Source of the DNA: Pantoea anthophila
GTDB lineage: Bacteria; Pseudomonadota; Gammaproteobacteria; Enterobacterales; Enterobacteriaceae
DNA length: 64,000 bases
Reading direction: 5' to 3'
NCBI RefSeq assembly: GCF_006494375.1
Contig: NZ_VHIZ01000036.1
Coordinates: 1-64,000, forward strand
In this document: piece after piece, positions 62,693 through 64,000 of the stretch
Position numbering within the stretch: position 1 is the first letter of the stretch
How the letters are laid out: each line of letters begins with the position of its first letter
The notes under the pieces: generated by a model
Seen by the model: the letters and a program-made list of their open reading frames with translations, nothing else
Databases searched by the model: none
What the model was told of the DNA's origin: nothing
Made by a program: the position numbers and the translations under genes

Positions 62693-64000
62693 TTACTGCA
62701 TTTGTGCGGCTGCGCCGTACTTGATTTTTGCCTCTTTGCGCAGATTTTGCAGTAACGCTTCAAAGGTCAGCTGGGCATTGTTCTGCGTGACACCTTTGAC
62801 CATTTCATCAATCTGCGCCTGTGGCATGGTGCCGGTTTTCACCTTATCCACTGCCACCAGCACCACGTTGCCCTGCATATCTTCGCTCACGCCCCACGAC
62901 GGTTTGTTATCCGCAGGCTGAGGCAGATTAAAGGCAGCCTGTGCCACCGGATCCTGCACGTTGCGATCGACCGTTTTACTGGCGCTCAGCGTCAGGCCTG
63001 CTGCGGTCAGCGCATCCTGCTTACCGGCTTTAAGCGCATCCAGCAGTTTGTCCGCCTGGGCTTTCGCCTGCTGCGTCGCTTTATCATGCTTCAGCGTGTC
63101 GGTGATCTGCGCTTTAACCTGATCCAGCGGTTTTACCGCTTCCGGTTTGTGATCGCTGATACGCAGCACAAAGGCGCGGTCGCCATCCACGCTGATGATA
63201 TCGGAGTTATTACCCGGCGCACCGTTCTGTCCCACCAGGCCACCGTTGAAGATAGCCTGCTTCACCGGATCAAAATTAAGCGCGTCTGGCAGTGAATCCT
63301 GACTGAACCAGCCGGTCTCCTGCGCCTTCAGACCGGAAGCCTGCTCGGCCCCCGCCAGTGACTCATTATCGTTGCTCGCCGCTTCGCTGACTTTCTGCTG
63401 CAGTTTGTAGAAGGCATCAACGCCCTTTTCCTGCTTCACTTTCGCGGCAATCGCACTGTGAACGTCAGCCAGCGGCTTAACCTGCTCTGCCTGGATATCG
63501 TCAAGACGCACGACCAGGAAGCCTACTGACGACTTGATCACGCCCGACATCTGGCCTTTCTCTGTCAGGCCCGCATTTTTCAGCTCATCCGGTGTGGTAG
63601 ACGGTTCCAGCCAGCCCATGTCGCCGCCCTTACGCGCGGAGATAGGGTCAATGGATTTGGCTTTTGCCACGTCCGCGAAAGAGGCGCCCGCTTTCAGCTG
63701 AGCCAGAACGGCATTAGCATCCGCTTCCGTTTTGGTCTGGATAACGCTGTAGCGGGTACGCTGTGGCTGCGTGTAGTCCGCTTTATGCTGATCGTACCAG
63801 GCCTGAATATCCGCCTCGCTGGCATCCTGCTGCATGCTGGCGGCATCCATCAGGATATAGCTGACGCGGAACTGCTCTGGTGCCATAAAGCTGCTTTTAT
63901 GCTGCTGATAATACTGGCTGATTTCGTCATCGGTGACGGTCTGTTTCGCCGCCAGCGCGTTCACATCCAGCGTCGCCTGACGGATATCACGCTGCTGGGA
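62693..64000 (-). CDS. ppiD: periplasmic folding chaperone PpiD, 5' end cut by the window
   Basis: The reading frame is open to the right edge, so the N-terminal membrane anchor and SurA-like region are missing; an ATG at 63964 is internal. The visible 435 residues hold a parvulin-like domain (Q-R-T-R-Y-S-V-I-Q-T, F-A-D-V-A-K-A-K-S-I-D-P, G-D-M-G-W-L-E-P and S-S-V-G-F-L-V-V-R-L-D-D) and the C-terminal helical part ending A-A-Q-M-Q. PpiD is anchored in the inner membrane near the Sec translocon and assists newly exported proteins. Confidence 0.95.
   Translation of the reverse strand, partial: SQQRDIRQATLDVNALAAKQTVTDDEISQYYQQHKSSFMAPEQFRVSYILMDAASMQQDASEADIQAWYDQHKADYTQPQRTRYSVIQTKTEADANAVLAQLKAGASFADVAKAKSIDPISARKGGDMGWLEPSTTPDELKNAGLTEKGQMSGVIKSSVGFLVVRLDDIQAEQVKPLADVHSAIAAKVKQEKGVDAFYKLQQKVSEAASNDNESLAGAEQASGLKAQETGWFSQDSLPDALNFDPVKQAIFNGGLVGQNGAPGNNSDIISVDGDRAFVLRISDHKPEAVKPLDQVKAQITDTLKHDKATQQAKAQADKLLDALKAGKQDALTAAGLTLSASKTVDRNVQDPVAQAAFNLPQPADNKPSWGVSEDMQGNVVLVAVDKVKTGTMPQAQIDEMVKGVTQNNAQLTFEALLQNLRKEAKIKYGAAAQMQ

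Overview
The window is chromosomal DNA of a gammaproteobacterium of the order Enterobacterales, most likely Pantoea or a close Erwiniaceae relative. The evidence is the near-unbroken E. coli-like gene order (folD, ybcJ, cysS, ppiB, lpxH, purEK, ybbPA, tesA, ybbO, cnoX, qmcA, ybbJ, cueR, copA, ybaP, chiX, ybaK, ushA, ybaL, gsk, hemH, adk, htpG, recR, ybaB, dnaX, apt, ybaN, priC, ybaM, acrRAB, tomB, hha, ffs, ybaZ, ybaY, tesB, amtB, glnK, mdlBA, decR, cof, ybaE, queC, fadM, ybaV, ppiD), protein lengths that match E. coli, a DUF943 gene at the left edge, and a cysteine-inducible desulfhydrase locus (ccdA next to decR/ccdR) of the kind known from Pantoea ananatis. These assignments come from reading the sequence and from memory of the families; no database search was run.

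Left edge (1-1460): a decayed island at the 3' end of tRNA-Arg(UCU), the argU site used by DLP12 in E. coli. It holds the end of a DUF943 gene, the C-terminal part of a GH19 chitinase/endolysin, a frameshifted small gene and an integrase tail with two stops. From 1550 to 11800 comes housekeeping: DUF1198 protein, folate C1 metabolism, tRNA charging, lipid A synthesis, the PurR-controlled purEK pair, the YbbAP ABC system and TesA. A low-GC two-gene cassette (12.1-12.9 kb) separates tesA from ybbO.

Middle (13-40 kb): CnoX, the QmcA-YbbJ pair, the copper module cueR-copA (with a 19-bp-spacer MerR-type promoter and a conserved CopA(Z) frameshift site), the sRNA ChiX, a LysR/PACE efflux pair, UshA, the YbaL antiporter, nucleotide and haem enzymes, an unrecognised protein with a divergent LysR regulator, then htpG (sigma-32 promoter), recR-ybaB-dnaX (tau/gamma frameshift), apt, priC, and ybaM (RsmS). 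Between the LysR gene and htpG lies about 300 bp of strongly folded sequence that no gene explains; it is the best candidate here for something undescribed.

Right part (39-64 kb): the AcrR-controlled AcrAB pump, followed by a zinc-limitation island. In that island a Zur box drives the zinc-free ribosomal protein paralogues L31B and L36B, and a convergent Zur-box operon encodes a metal ABC transporter preceded by an unannotated 34-codon membrane microprotein ORF. Then come tomB-hha, 4.5S RNA, the nitrogen-controlled glnK-amtB operon (sigma-54 promoter, two NtrC-like sites), the MdlAB exporter, the DecR/CcdA cysteine detoxification pair, and queC to ppiD; ppiD runs off the right edge. Accessory insertions relative to E. 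coli sit at tesA/ybbO, ybaK/ushA, adk/htpG, acrB/tomB and decR/cof; fsr is missing between ybaL and ushA.
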